Assembly (NCBI GenBank): GCA_016720775.1
Contig: JADKJX010000010.1
Coordinates: 62,001-126,000 of the forward strand
From: Chitinophagaceae bacterium
Lineage (GTDB): Bacteria > Bacteroidota > Bacteroidia > Chitinophagales > Chitinophagaceae
Length of the DNA: 64,000 nucleotides
Reading direction: 5' to 3'
In this document: piece after piece, positions 54,394 through 62,454 of the stretch
How positions within the stretch are numbered: the first letter of the stretch is position 1
Layout: the number at the start of each line of letters is the position of its first letter
Translations under genes and position numbers: made by a program
Notes under the pieces: model-generated
Told to the model about the DNA's origin: nothing
The model's input: the letters and a program-made list of their open reading frames with translations, nothing else
Database searches by the model: none

Positions 54394-55024
54394 TTAGTTG
54401 CTTAATTGTGTTTTAAAATACCCTTTAAAGAATAGCTTAGTTCTGTATGTCTCTTTATTGGACAGTATTACTGTTTCTACAAATGTCATTTTAATATAAC
54501 CCTTGATAATATCACCAGGTTTATAGTTTTCTTTGTCAATGGTTAATTTTTGACTGGTGATTGTGTTGTATTTCTTTTGCCCTAAGTCTGCAACTGGATA
54601 AACAGTTTCAACATTACAGGAGAATGTTGAACTATCAATATAAACATAAAATTCGCTAGCATATGCAGGGTAACCGTCTACAAAGGTCAGCTTAATCCTA
54701 CCGCTTTCTTTTTTTGCATTACAATATCTTAATTCATAACCACCTTGGACATTTGTAGTACATCTGGCCCGTATAGAATAGATGTGTAGTATCAAGATCA
54801 CTGCCATCTGTTGTGAACTCGCCAGTACTATCATCTTTAAAAACACCTTCAGGATAATCCCATTGTTTGGTGAATGAAAAAGTATCGACAAAATGCCGGG
54901 GTACTATAAATTTTGAAACCATCTGCTTGACTAAAACATTATTACCCCCAAATAAATGTTTTTTTTGCCCCGATACAGGCAGTGTTAAGATACAACAAAG
55001 GAATATGGTCGTGAGGTGTCGCAT
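54394..55024 (-). CDS. hypothetical secreted protein, frameshifted
   Basis: The first frame from 55024 gives a signal peptide (RHLTTIFLCCILTLPVSGQ) and about 95 residues to HLFYTGQMYYKC. A second frame takes over near 54770 (TTNVQGGYELRYCNAKKESG) and runs to 54394, ending FKGYFKTQLSN. The joined protein would be about 209 residues and beta-rich. One base was lost or gained near 54745-54790. No family recognised. Confidence 0.6.
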
Positions 55025-55036
55025 TGTATAGCAGCC

Positions 55037-55227
55037 AACGTGGCAGGCTTGCTGCTGTGGGGGATTGTTGCTGTGTCCGCCCCGGCTGCAAAACCTGATT
55101 AAAGAAACGAATTTTTATTTTAAAAGTAAAACCGATTAATAAACGGTCAACCCCATAGCCAAAGTTGAGCAGGGGAGTAATGCTGGGATTTACTTCCTTC
55201 TGCCCCCATAGCAGCAAACCTAATGTT
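55037..55227 (-). repeat. attC-like repeat 48 (family A)
   Basis: It is 191 bp. Left core TAGCAGCCAAC pairs with GTTGGCTGCTG of repeat 47. Right core GTTGGCTGTAG. Confidence 0.92.
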
Positions 55228-55241
55228 GGCTGTAGTTGTAA

Positions 55242-55868
55242 TTACAGGCTTTGCTTTTTTTTGCTAAAGTCACTAATTCCACAATATGACCAAAATACAA
55301 GCAGTGGCACTAACCATGCAGCAATGTCCGAAAAAAGAAAAGCATCGTCTTCGTTTTTGGCAAAACTATTAAAGAATCCCATAGCGAACTTATCAATAAG
55401 TCTTACAGTAACAAAATAGGAAGCACAAATGAAACTACTTACCATAAACCGTTGATGAAGTATTATTTTCCTTTTCTTAATAAAGTAAAATGCGAATGAA
55501 ATGAAAATTAACCATAAAGTTGTGTCCAAGTATTGTGATGTCCTACAACTGGTACATAAATTTTCCGGGATTATGAAATACAGGGTCAGTATGCACAACA
55601 ATGAGACAGCAATAAATACTTTTCCAAGTTTGCGGTGTGTTGATAAATGTTTGTTTCTAAAAGCAGGAAGAAACTGGAATAGTCCTGTAGTGTAAACTAT
55701 AACTCCTGCACAAATATGCAATACGAACCACATCCGGTCAATAAAAGCGGTCTTACCCATGTATTCAGGAATACCGTCGCTTAAATATTTGAATTTCGGG
55801 ATTAGAAAATAAAGGAAGCAAGCAAAAAACAGAAGCCAGAATAGAAGTCTAATAATTTTATTTAGCAT
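55242..55868 (-). CDS. DUF2306-like six-span membrane protein
   Basis: The protein has 208 residues and six hydrophobic segments. The pattern WFVLHICAGVIVYTTGLFQFLPAFRNKH, then THRKLGKVFIAVSL and LHQRFMVSSFICASYFVTVRL, matches DUF2306, a membrane family with conserved His residues at helix ends. Function unknown. Single-gene cassette. Confidence 0.8.
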   Translation of the reverse strand: MLNKIIRLLFWLLFFACFLYFLIPKFKYLSDGIPEYMGKTAFIDRMWFVLHICAGVIVYTTGLFQFLPAFRNKHLSTHRKLGKVFIAVSLLCILTLYFIIPENLCTSCRTSQYLDTTLWLIFISFAFYFIKKRKIILHQRFMVSSFICASYFVTVRLIDKFAMGFFNSFAKNEDDAFLFSDIAAWLVPLLVFWSYCGISDFSKKKQSL

Positions 55869-55936
55869 TGTTAAGTCTTATTAAAAACAAACATCTTACT
55901 TCTCGAATTTAAAAATTGCCACAAACAATTACAGCC

Positions 55937-56127
55937 AACGTGGCAGGCTTGCTGCTGTGGGGGATTATTGCTGTGTCTGCCCCAGCTGCAAAACCTGATT
56001 AAAGAAACGAAATATTATTTTAAAAGTAAAACCGATTAGCAAACGGTCAACCCCATAGCCAAAGTTGAATAGTGGAGTGATGCTTGGATGGGCTTCCGTC
56101 TGCCCCCATAGCAGCAAACCTTATGTT
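55937..56127 (-). repeat. attC-like repeat 49 (family A)
   Basis: It is 191 bp. Left core TTACAGCCAAC pairs with GTTGGCTGTAG of repeat 48. Interior nearly the same as repeat 28. Right core GTTAGCTGTTG. Confidence 0.92.
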
Positions 56128-56141
56128 AGCTGTTGTTTTGT

Positions 56142-56865
56142 CTACCGTTTGGATTTTTGTTTCCAAAAGTAATTTTCTTTCAAACTGTCTGCTTCCTAAA
56201 AACTATATTGATTAAAGTAAAACTTTCGTACAGCTTTCTTTAAATCTGTGATGTTGTGGTAACTGCCACTCATTTGTTTAGCATTCGGTGTCCCTTCTTG
56301 TAAATGCCAATAGATACTATCTTTCTCGTCTGCCGAAAGATATGCTGGGTCTAAGTCATTACCCAAAGGATTTGATTCAAATTGCTGTGCATAAACAACA
56401 AAGATTTCTTTTGCCTGATTGCGAATATATTATTGTGTCAACAAAAGCAGAAACAACTTTGATTCCACCAGTCTGTCTGTTTCTTAACGAAATTAATGAG
56501 TCAACTTGTACTGCAATTCGTAAACTGTCCGCTATAAAAATATTATGGCTAAAAGGTCTTGGATACTTTGCTTTTAGGTCTGGTGTCCGATTGTGATTAA
56601 TATTATGAACGAGTCTGTTTGCTGCCATAATTGTCATTGGAAGTCCAAGTAGTAAGAATAGAAATGTGTCTGCGTATTTTTTAATTTGTCGGATTTTAAA
56701 AACCATTATTGTCAAAGAGGCAACAAATAGAATAAGAGAAGTGTAACCAAGTCCGTCAAAAAAGTCGCCAAGTCCACTGCCGCCTTGTCCTGTAAACAAT
56801 CTGTAAATGGAATACAAAAGTCCAAACCCTAAAATTGTCACTAAAAGTTTTGTAGAGAGTTTCAT
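56142..56865 (-). pseudogene. hypothetical membrane protein, copy 2, frameshifted
   Basis: It follows the 240-residue membrane protein at 49193-49915 closely (STKLLVTILGFGLLYSIYRL; PMTIMAANRLVHNINHNRTP) as far as TIIYSQSGK, then leaves frame near 56410 and stops at 56377. The rest of the coding sequence is still recognisable down to 56142. The two copies have many silent and conservative differences, so the duplication is old or arose in different genomes. Confidence 0.75.
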
Positions 56866-56888
56866 TTTCGAGGGTTAAAATAACAGCT

Positions 56889-57075
56889 AACGTGACAGGC
56901 TTGCTGCTGTGGGGGATTGTTGCTGTGTCCGCCCGGCTGCAAAACCTGATTAAAGAAACGAATTTTTATTTAAACCGTGAAGTCGATTAGGTAACGGTCA
57001 ACCCATAGCCAAAGCTGAATAGGGAGTAATGCCTGGATTTCCTTCCGTCCGCCTCCATAGCAGCAAACCAATGTT
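56889..57075 (-). repeat. attC-like repeat 50 (family A)
   Basis: It is 187 bp. Left core TAACAGCTAAC pairs with GTTAGCTGTTG of repeat 49. Interior resembles repeat 41. Right core GTTAGCGGCTG. Confidence 0.92.
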
Positions 57076-57095
57076 AGCGGCTGTACTTAAACTCT

Positions 57096-57593
57096 TTATT
57101 TCTTTTTAATTGATTTTAATTGCTTAATGTCAGCTAAATCTTTCGGACGTGAATTTGCTGCCTTGTCTTGTAGTAAGTCATCAAAACCAATAAATGGGAT
57201 ATCTATTTCTTTTATCGTTGTGATTTCCCGTTTCTCATATGATTGTTTGAATTTTGAAGTTCCTTTCAACTTAGGCAGAAAGTCAAGCGTAAACTTATCT
57301 AAGTCAAATTTAAAATAAGATTTTAGGGGGTTCGGTGCTTGCTCTTCAAAAAATTCCTTAACGTCTTGGCCAAGATCTGCTAAAGCATTTAAAAGTTTAA
57401 AGTAGTTGTCGTAGGTGGGATTGTACCAAATATCAAGATCGAATTTTTCAGTCGGATTGCCAGAAGAATTTTGAGACCATCTAAAATACCCATGAAAAGC
57501 TACTGCCGTGCCGCCAACAATTAGATACTGAACAGCGTTTTTATTAAGAATTTGACAAACCCGGAGTATCTCGTCGGTTAAGTTCTTCTCCAT
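57096..57593 (-). CDS. nucleotidyltransferase-fold protein
   Basis: The protein has 165 residues. VQYLIVGGTAVAFHGYFRWS and EKFDLDIWYNPTYDNYFKLL give the G-G-A and DxD-like motif of the nucleotidyltransferase superfamily (AbiEii/MNT or DUF6036-like). GFDDLLQDKAANSRPKDLADI is the conserved C-terminal segment. Such proteins often are toxins of type IV or type VII modules or phage-defence proteins. It forms a two-gene cassette with the small basic protein upstream. Confidence 0.75.
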   Translation of the reverse strand: MEKNLTDEILRVCQILNKNAVQYLIVGGTAVAFHGYFRWSQNSSGNPTEKFDLDIWYNPTYDNYFKLLNALADLGQDVKEFFEEQAPNPLKSYFKFDLDKFTLDFLPKLKGTSKFKQSYEKREITTIKEIDIPFIGFDDLLQDKAANSRPKDLADIKQLKSIKKK

Positions 57594-57599
57594 TTACTT

Positions 57600-57752
57600 T
57601 TAAGCTTTTTTAGCTTTTGTCTTATTCAGCAACAAAAAAAATGCTTTCACCTCTGCCACTGCATTTTTTTTTATATTAGCAGCCTTCTTCACCTTAGCAG
57701 AGGAATTTTGCTTTAAGCTTTTGAAGGTATTGTATCGTGTCAACGTTGCCAT
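57600..57752 (-). CDS. small basic protein upstream of the nucleotidyltransferase
   Basis: The protein has 50 residues (MATLTRYNTFKSLKQNSSAK, then a Lys/Ala-rich helix). Its stop is six bases before the ATG of the nucleotidyltransferase gene, so they form one unit. A partner or antitoxin role is suggested only by position. Confidence 0.55.
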   Translation of the reverse strand: MATLTRYNTFKSLKQNSSAKVKKAANIKKNAVAEVKAFFLLLNKTKAKKA

Positions 57753-57817
57753 ATGGATAAAGTTAAGGATTTTTTAGCTTTGCCCGATATTCATGAACTT
57801 TTTAAATTATAGCCGCT

Positions 57818-58010
57818 AACGTGGCAGGCTTGCTGCTGTGGGGGAATAGTTGCTGTGTCCGCCCCGGCTGCAAAACCTGATTAAAGAAACGAATTTTTAT
57901 TTTAAAAGTAAAACCGATTAGTTAACGGTCAACCCCATAGCCAAAGCTGAATAGGGGAGTAATGTTTGGATTTCCTTCCGTCTGCCCCCATAGCAGCAAA
58001 ACCTAATGTT
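57818..58010 (-). repeat. attC-like repeat 51 (family A)
   Basis: It is 193 bp. Left core TAGCCGCTAAC pairs with GTTAGCGGCTG of repeat 50. Right core GTTAGCCGCTG. Confidence 0.92.
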
Positions 58011-58028
58011 AGCCGCTGTTATTTGGGA

Positions 58029-58256
58029 TTAGATATTTTTCAAGAGAGAATCAATAGATAGATCCTCATCAATTAGCGGCCAGTGAATTCCGTAACCAGA
58101 TGGAGATATTGTGTATAGATTCCTTTGAATATCGTTTGCTAATTCCAACTTTTTAGACACTTTGGAGAGCGGTAATTTTATTACTTGTCCGTCAACCTTT
58201 AAGCAAATCAGATTTTGTTCAAAAGAAATGGCTTCTATGTTATGTGTGGCTATCAT
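58029..58256 (-). CDS. DUF2442 domain-containing protein, copy 2
   Basis: The 75-residue product is identical to that at 21845-22072, and the surrounding DNA of the cassette is almost identical too. The near-perfect match points to a recent cassette duplication within this array, or to repeated capture of the same cassette. It pairs with the DUF4160 gene directly upstream. Confidence 0.85.
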   Translation of the reverse strand: MIATHNIEAISFEQNLICLKVDGQVIKLPLSKVSKKLELANDIQRNLYTISPSGYGIHWPLIDEDLSIDSLLKNI

Positions 58257-58259
58257 GAT

Positions 58260-58507
58260 TTAGTTATTAAAGTGATTATTCCAAGATTCAACGATTAAAT
58301 CAAAATGTTGATATATTATTTTCTTGACTTCTTTCTTTGCAGAAGGAGTCAGGTTGTAAGAAAAAGCTTCTCTTATCTCAACCTCTTCAAGCAGCAACCA
58401 GAATTTACATTCCATGTCGCCTTTTTCGGCATGAACATGTATTGGCTCTAATCCCTCGTTGGAATAGAAAACAATCTCCAGCCATAAATAAATAAAATTG
58501 TTGGCAT
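58260..58507 (-). CDS. DUF4160 domain-containing protein, copy 2, frameshifted near the start
   Basis: The C-terminal part (EPIHVHAEKGDMECKFWL to SAKKEVKKIIYQHFDLIVES and WNNHFNN) is intact. The natural start MPTILFIYGWRLF at 58507 is out of frame because this copy has A4 where copy 1 has A5 near 58470. Each copy is thus broken at a different place by a one-base change. Confidence 0.75.
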
Positions 58508-58574
58508 ATGTTTTTTTAAGCCACATAAAGATAACAAAAAACTTGCTTAAGCATACTGGTCGGTTATAGCGGCT

Positions 58575-58765
58575 AACGTGGCAGGCTTGCTGCTGTGGGG
58601 GATTGTTGCTGTGTCCGCCCCGGCTGCAAAACCTGATTAAAGAAACGAATTTTTATTTAAAACATGAAGCCGATTAGTAAACGGTCAACCCCATAGCCAA
58701 AGTTGAATAGGGGTGTAATGCCTGGATTTCCTTCCGTCCGCCCCCATAGCAGCAAACCATATGTT
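58575..58765 (-). repeat. attC-like repeat 52 (family A)
   Basis: It is 191 bp. Left core TAGCGGCTAAC pairs with GTTAGCCGCTG of repeat 51. Right core GTTGGGCGCAG. Confidence 0.92.
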
Positions 58766-58821
58766 GGGCGCAGATTTACTTTGAACCCTTCCCAATTTGC
58801 GCTACATTCTGAAGTTGAGTT

Positions 58822-59655
58822 TCAGGGCTTTTGTTGATGCATTTTCATCATGTCGTCCGGTGTTAAATCATTGATCGAACTATGTTGTCTGAATGTATTG
58901 TAATCGACTCTCCAGGTTTCAACTTTCTGTACAGCGTCTTCTATGGATAAGAACCAGGAAGTGTTAAGACATTCATCTCTGAACGTACCATTGAATGATT
59001 CACAAAAGGCATTGTCTGTTGGTTTTCCCTTTCTGGAGAAGTCCAAAGTTACGTTATTAAAAGTAGCCCAGCTGTCAAGTTCTTTACCGATAAATTCAGG
59101 ACCATTGTCAAGCCGGATAGCTTTTGGTTTGATACCATATTGGTTCTTTAATGTTTCCATTATTTGCGCTACGCTGGTACTTGTAAATGATTTCTGAACA
59201 TTAATTGTAAGACAAAACCGTTAAAGATATCCACTACAGTTAATGCCCTGATTTTCTTTCCATCAAATAGCTGATCATGTACAAAATCCATTGCCCAGCA
59301 TTCATGAAGAGCAGTGGGTTGCGGCCTTGTCATTCTGTTTTGTGCTGCCTTGGCCCTCTTCGGTCTTTTAAGCCGCAGATTGAGCCCTTCTTCACGGTAG
59401 ATACGCCTTACACGCTTGTGATTGTCCGGCCATCCTTCACGCCTGAGCAACTTGTAAATCCGTTCTTCTCCATAGCGTATCCGGACTGCTGCAATCTCTT
59501 TTATCCTGGATCTGACGGCCCTGTCATCACGACTTCGAACTATATACCGGAAAGTGTTTTGCCGAAGTTCAACAGCCATGCAGGCTTTCGTTCAGACACT
59601 TTGTATTGAGCAATGAGAAACTGCGCTAATACTTTTAACTGAGGCGTTCTCAGAC
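58822..59655 (-). pseudogene. IS3-family transposase orfB (DDE integrase core), frameshifted
   Basis: Segments in three frames rebuild one orfB: LRTPQLKVLAQFLIAQYKVS, then MAVELRQNTFRYIVRSRDDR with the HTH-like region and WAMDFVHDQLFDGKK (first catalytic Asp), then LDNGPEF (second Asp) and AFCESFNG (Glu). Single-base losses near 59590 (a missing G in AGGCC) and 59203 (a missing T in a T-run) break the frame. Both lie in homopolymers, so sequencing error is as likely as decay. Confidence 0.85.
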
Positions 59656-59915
59656 ATTTTTTTTTAACACATCCTGCAGCATCAGTTTGTCCAGGCTCAG
59701 GTCGGCCACAATTTGTTTTAATCGTTGATTTTCTTCCTGGAGATCTTTAAGCTTTTTCAATTCGGCGATGCCAAGACCTGCATACTTTTTCTTCCAGTTA
59801 TGAAAGGTGGTTTCACCGATCCAGAGCTTCCTGCAAACTTCGTCGATTTTAACGCCATTTTCTGCCTGGCGAAGAGCAAACACAATTTGTGCCTCTGTGA
59901 ATTTTGACTTTTCAT
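59650..59915 (-). CDS. IS3-family transposase orfA (helix-turn-helix protein)
   Basis: The protein reads SKFTEAQIVFALRQAENG, VKIDEVCRKLWIGETTFHNW and a leucine-zipper helix ending LSLDKLMLQDVLKKN, typical for IS3 orfA. The natural ATG at 59915 is one A short of being in frame; otherwise a GTG at 59883 starts the frame. An A9 tract (T9 at 59657-59665 on the plus strand) at the orfA/orfB junction would allow the programmed -1 frameshift used to make the fused transposase. Confidence 0.85.
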
Positions 59916-59966
59916 TGCAATTATTTACTTTTTTAAGTTATGAATAATTGCCCTCATTTCTCAATT

Positions 59967-60617
59967 TTAGTCTGTGGCGGTTTTAGGGGAAGAGATCAAC
60001 TTATCCATAAAATAAATATGATATTGAAAAAGTAAATACTCTTGATAATCTTTGGTATTAATGAAAAAAGCTGATTCGTCAATTGGTGATTTAAAACTTT
60101 TGGAGATTAACTTTTTGGATAGCTTAATTTTGGTTTCTCTTATTTGATTTTCTTTGGTAAGTGTAATCTGTTTTTTAAATATAAACAGATCACCTTTATG
60201 AATTTCCTTAGATGACCAGCCAACCCCACAAAGCATAGTTGTAATATAACTAATAGGCTTGTATTGATTTTCTTTCGTTTTTACGATCTGAATTCCATTG
60301 AGTTTGTTGTCATGCCTAACTTTAATAGTTAAAACAGAATCTTTACTGTTAAAACTATAGTAATATTCAAATCCAGTTTTTGCTGAATTTAATAAATAAG
60401 AGCCTAAGATATTTTTAAGAATTTGGTTGCTCACTTCAGATGTGTCAAGCTTAGAAAATTGAATATCCTTTGTTTTGGTAATGATTTTAGTTGCGATAAT
60501 GGTATCAAAAGAAAAATTAATTTCAGTCATTGTTCCTGTCGGGGAAAATTGTGGGAGTTGCGAATACGACTTGCTAGTTAGAAAAGCAGAAATGGATATC
60601 AAAATGATTAATTTCAA
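59967..60617 (-). CDS. hypothetical secreted protein with C-terminus altered by the IS
   Basis: The protein has 216 residues with a signal peptide (KLIILISISAFLTSKSYSQ). Removing the insertion sequence and one target duplication restores ATG GAT AAG TAA, so the original protein ended YFMDK. The IS replaced that stop by about ten codons (LISSPKTATD) from its own end. Contains CGVGWSSKEIHKGDLFIFKK. No family recognised. The gene probably still works. Confidence 0.65.
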   Translation of the reverse strand: MKLIILISISAFLTSKSYSQLPQFSPTGTMTEINFSFDTIIATKIITKTKDIQFSKLDTSEVSNQILKNILGSYLLNSAKTGFEYYYSFNSKDSVLTIKVRHDNKLNGIQIVKTKENQYKPISYITTMLCGVGWSSKEIHKGDLFIFKKQITLTKENQIRETKIKLSKKLISKSFKSPIDESAFFINTKDYQEYLLFQYHIYFMDKLISSPKTATD

Positions 60618-60644
60618 GTAGAATGCTGTTTAAAATTTGCGCCC

Positions 60645-60833
60645 AACGTGGCAGGCTTGCTGCTGTGGGGGATTGTTGCTGTGTCCGCCCCGGTGCAAAA
60701 CCTGATTAAAGAAACGAATTTTTATTTTAAAAGTGAAACCGATTAGTAAACGGTCAGCCCCATAGCCAAAGTTGAATATAGGAGTAATGCCTGGATTTCC
60801 TTCCGTCTGCCCCCATAGAAGCAAACCAATGTT
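60645..60833 (-). repeat. attC-like repeat 53 (family A)
   Basis: It is 189 bp. Left core TTGCGCCCAAC pairs with GTTGGGCGCAG of repeat 52 across 1.9 kb including the IS. Right core GTTAGCTGTAG. Confidence 0.92.
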
Positions 60834-60872
60834 AGCTGTAGTGCGGCTTTACTTAAGAAATTAAGAATAAAA

Positions 60873-61064
60873 TTATGCTGTAGTTTTTTTCTTTTGAATT
60901 CGTGAAGATCGTCTCAGAGGAGCACTCTGTTTCTTTTTACTTGGGAGTTTACCTGTGAGTTTATAATTAGCAATTATCTCGCTAATCATTTTTCTATCTT
61001 GGTCTGTTAAGACTGACGGTCCAACTATTAAATCAACACCTTTAGGTTCTTTTATAAGTCCCAT
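60873..61064 (-). CDS. small basic protein, partner of the GNAT-like gene
   Basis: The protein has 63 residues (MGLIKEPKGVDLIVGPSVLT, DQDRKMISEIIANYKLTGK, then a Lys/Arg-rich tail). It resembles the 57-residue protein at 22596-22769 in pattern and position. It follows the GNAT-like gene by 12 bases in the same two-gene cassette. Confidence 0.65.
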   Translation of the reverse strand: MGLIKEPKGVDLIVGPSVLTDQDRKMISEIIANYKLTGKLPSKKKQSAPLRRSSRIQKKKTTA

Positions 61065-61076
61065 TTTATTTAATTT

Positions 61077-61604
61077 TTAAACTGGATAATATTTCTTGAT
61101 TAATTTAAGTGCTTCACTAGGAAAGATTACCATTTTGTGTCCACCTACATTAGTTGCACCTAAACTCTTTTCATAATGCTCGATAAGTTTAGTCTTAGAA
61201 TTAAAAGAAACAAAACCTTGATAGCCTTTGTCCCATGAAGTTTTACAAGTAAAAGCAAACAGATTTCCTGGAACTCCTTCATAAAGTTTGTTTTTCCCTA
61301 AATTGAAAGGCGCACTTTCTACAAGGTGCAAATAATAATGATCTTTATAATCGCTAATACTTGCTAGACCTTGAATAATACTAGGATTGTCACGAATAGT
61401 TAACTTGAAAACTTGCCTATCTAAATATTTAAGTTCGGTTGCCCAAGTAAAAAGCCAGCCATTTTTCTTTGTAACTGTTTTCAAATCCCCTTTTGTTACT
61501 GGATGAACATCTGTAAGAAAGCTGTCACCGGAAATGGTATTAAGTATGCTATTTGTAAGCTTGTCAATCTTAATGTCCAGATGATATTTATTCTGTTTCT
61601 TCAC
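61077..61604 (-). CDS. GNAT-like family protein, intact copy
   Basis: The protein has 175 residues: KIDKLTNSILNTISGDSFLT, VFKLTIRDNPSIIQGLASIS, YYLHLVESAPFNLGKNKLYE, then GVPGNLFAFTCKTSWDKGYQGFVSF and ATNVGGHKMVIF. The GVPGNLxAFxCKxSxxxGxxGFVSF segment resembles the acetyl-CoA loop of GNAT acetyltransferases, and the whole looks like a known small Bacteroidota acetyltransferase-like family. A toxin or defence role would fit the two-gene unit with a basic partner but is not shown. The broken relative is at 22766-23293. Confidence 0.65.
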   Translation of the reverse strand: MKKQNKYHLDIKIDKLTNSILNTISGDSFLTDVHPVTKGDLKTVTKKNGWLFTWATELKYLDRQVFKLTIRDNPSIIQGLASISDYKDHYYLHLVESAPFNLGKNKLYEGVPGNLFAFTCKTSWDKGYQGFVSFNSKTKLIEHYEKSLGATNVGGHKMVIFPSEALKLIKKYYPV

Positions 61605-61681
61605 CCTTTAAAGATACGAAAATTGCGGCTAAAATTTAAATTAAGGGTCGAGTCTAAAAGCGCTTCGACAGCATTACAGCT

Positions 61682-61872
61682 AACGTGGCAGGCTTGCTGC
61701 TGTGGGGGATTGTTGCTGTGTCCGCCCACCCGCAAAACCTGATTAAAGAAACGAATTTTTATTTTAAAATGTAAAACCGATTAGTAAACGGTCAACCCCA
61801 TAGCCGATGTTGAATAAGGGAGTAATGCCTGGATATCCTTCCTTTCGCCCCCATAGCAGCAAACCCAATGTT
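61682..61872 (-). repeat. attC-like repeat 54 (family A)
   Basis: It is 191 bp. Left core TTACAGCTAAC pairs with GTTAGCTGTAG of repeat 53. Right core GTTAGCCCCTG has no partner at repeat 55. Confidence 0.92.
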
Positions 61873-62251
61873 AGCCCCTGTTTTTTGGGGTTAGTTATTT
61901 TCAAAAAGGAAAAAGGGGGAGCACCCCCCCATTGGGGGGCGGGGGAATTCCGGACCCCGGGGGGGGGGTTTTGTTATAGATTCCTTTGTTTATCTTTTTG
62001 TTTTTCAACTTTGGGGGCTGTGGGGGGGGTATGCCGTGCTTCAGTCTGTCAACCCAAAAGAGCCGAAAGCCATAAATGTTGTCTGCGAACAAAGGCTTGA
62101 TTTGTAAAAGCGCTTTAAAACCGCAGAGACCAAAGAGAGTTGTGCATCTCTGAGCTGATTGCTAACCCGAAAGAAAGATGAATAGCGATCCGATGTTGGG
62201 ATACCGATGAACAGATGGCTACGAAAAGAACCGCAACGCAGCATGGCATAT
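61873..62251 (-). pseudogene. corrupted DUF2442-cassette fragment joined to unrelated sequence
   Basis: Up to about 62035 the DNA follows, position by position, the start of the DUF2442 cassette (compare 58011-58180): shared stretches include TTATTTTCAA-like, GGGGGAATTCC and TATAGATTCCTTTG. Many bases have turned into runs of G, C or T, giving no readable protein. From about 62040 to 62251 the sequence is unlike that cassette and holds no supported gene. The cassette arms do not match. It looks like poor sequence or a chimeric join rather than a natural gene. Confidence 0.65.
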
Positions 62252-62442
62252 AACGTGGCAGGCTTGCTGCTGTGGGGGATTGTTGCTGAGTCCGCCCCGG
62301 CTGCAAAACCTGATTAAAGAAACGAATTTTTATTTTAAAAGTAAAACCGATTAGTTAACGGTCAACCCCATAGCCAAAGCTGAATAGGGGGGTAATGTTT
62401 GGATTTACTTCCGTCTGCCCCCATAGCAGCAAACCTAATGTT
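62252..62442 (-). repeat. attC-like repeat 55 (family A)
   Basis: It is 191 bp. Left core GGCATATAAC finds no complement at repeat 54. Right core GTTGGCTGAAG. Confidence 0.92.
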
Positions 62443-62454
62443 GGCTGAAGTGCG

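Larger units (their letters stand above)
58782..59998 (-). mobile_element. IS3-family insertion sequence, 1217 bp
   Basis: Imperfect terminal inverted repeats begin TGAACCCTTCCC on the left and TGATCTCTTCCCC on the right, and extend about 38 bases to TTGAG on both sides. A 4 bp target duplication ACTT flanks it at 58778-58781 and 59999-60002. It encodes orfA and a broken orfB with a DDE transposase domain. It sits at the stop codon of the cassette gene at 60003-60617. Confidence 0.92.

Noticed and set aside
61901..62306. Short ORFs in the 61.9-62.3 kb region
   Set aside because: They lie in corrupted or unrelated sequence, have no family pattern and overlap each other in different frames.
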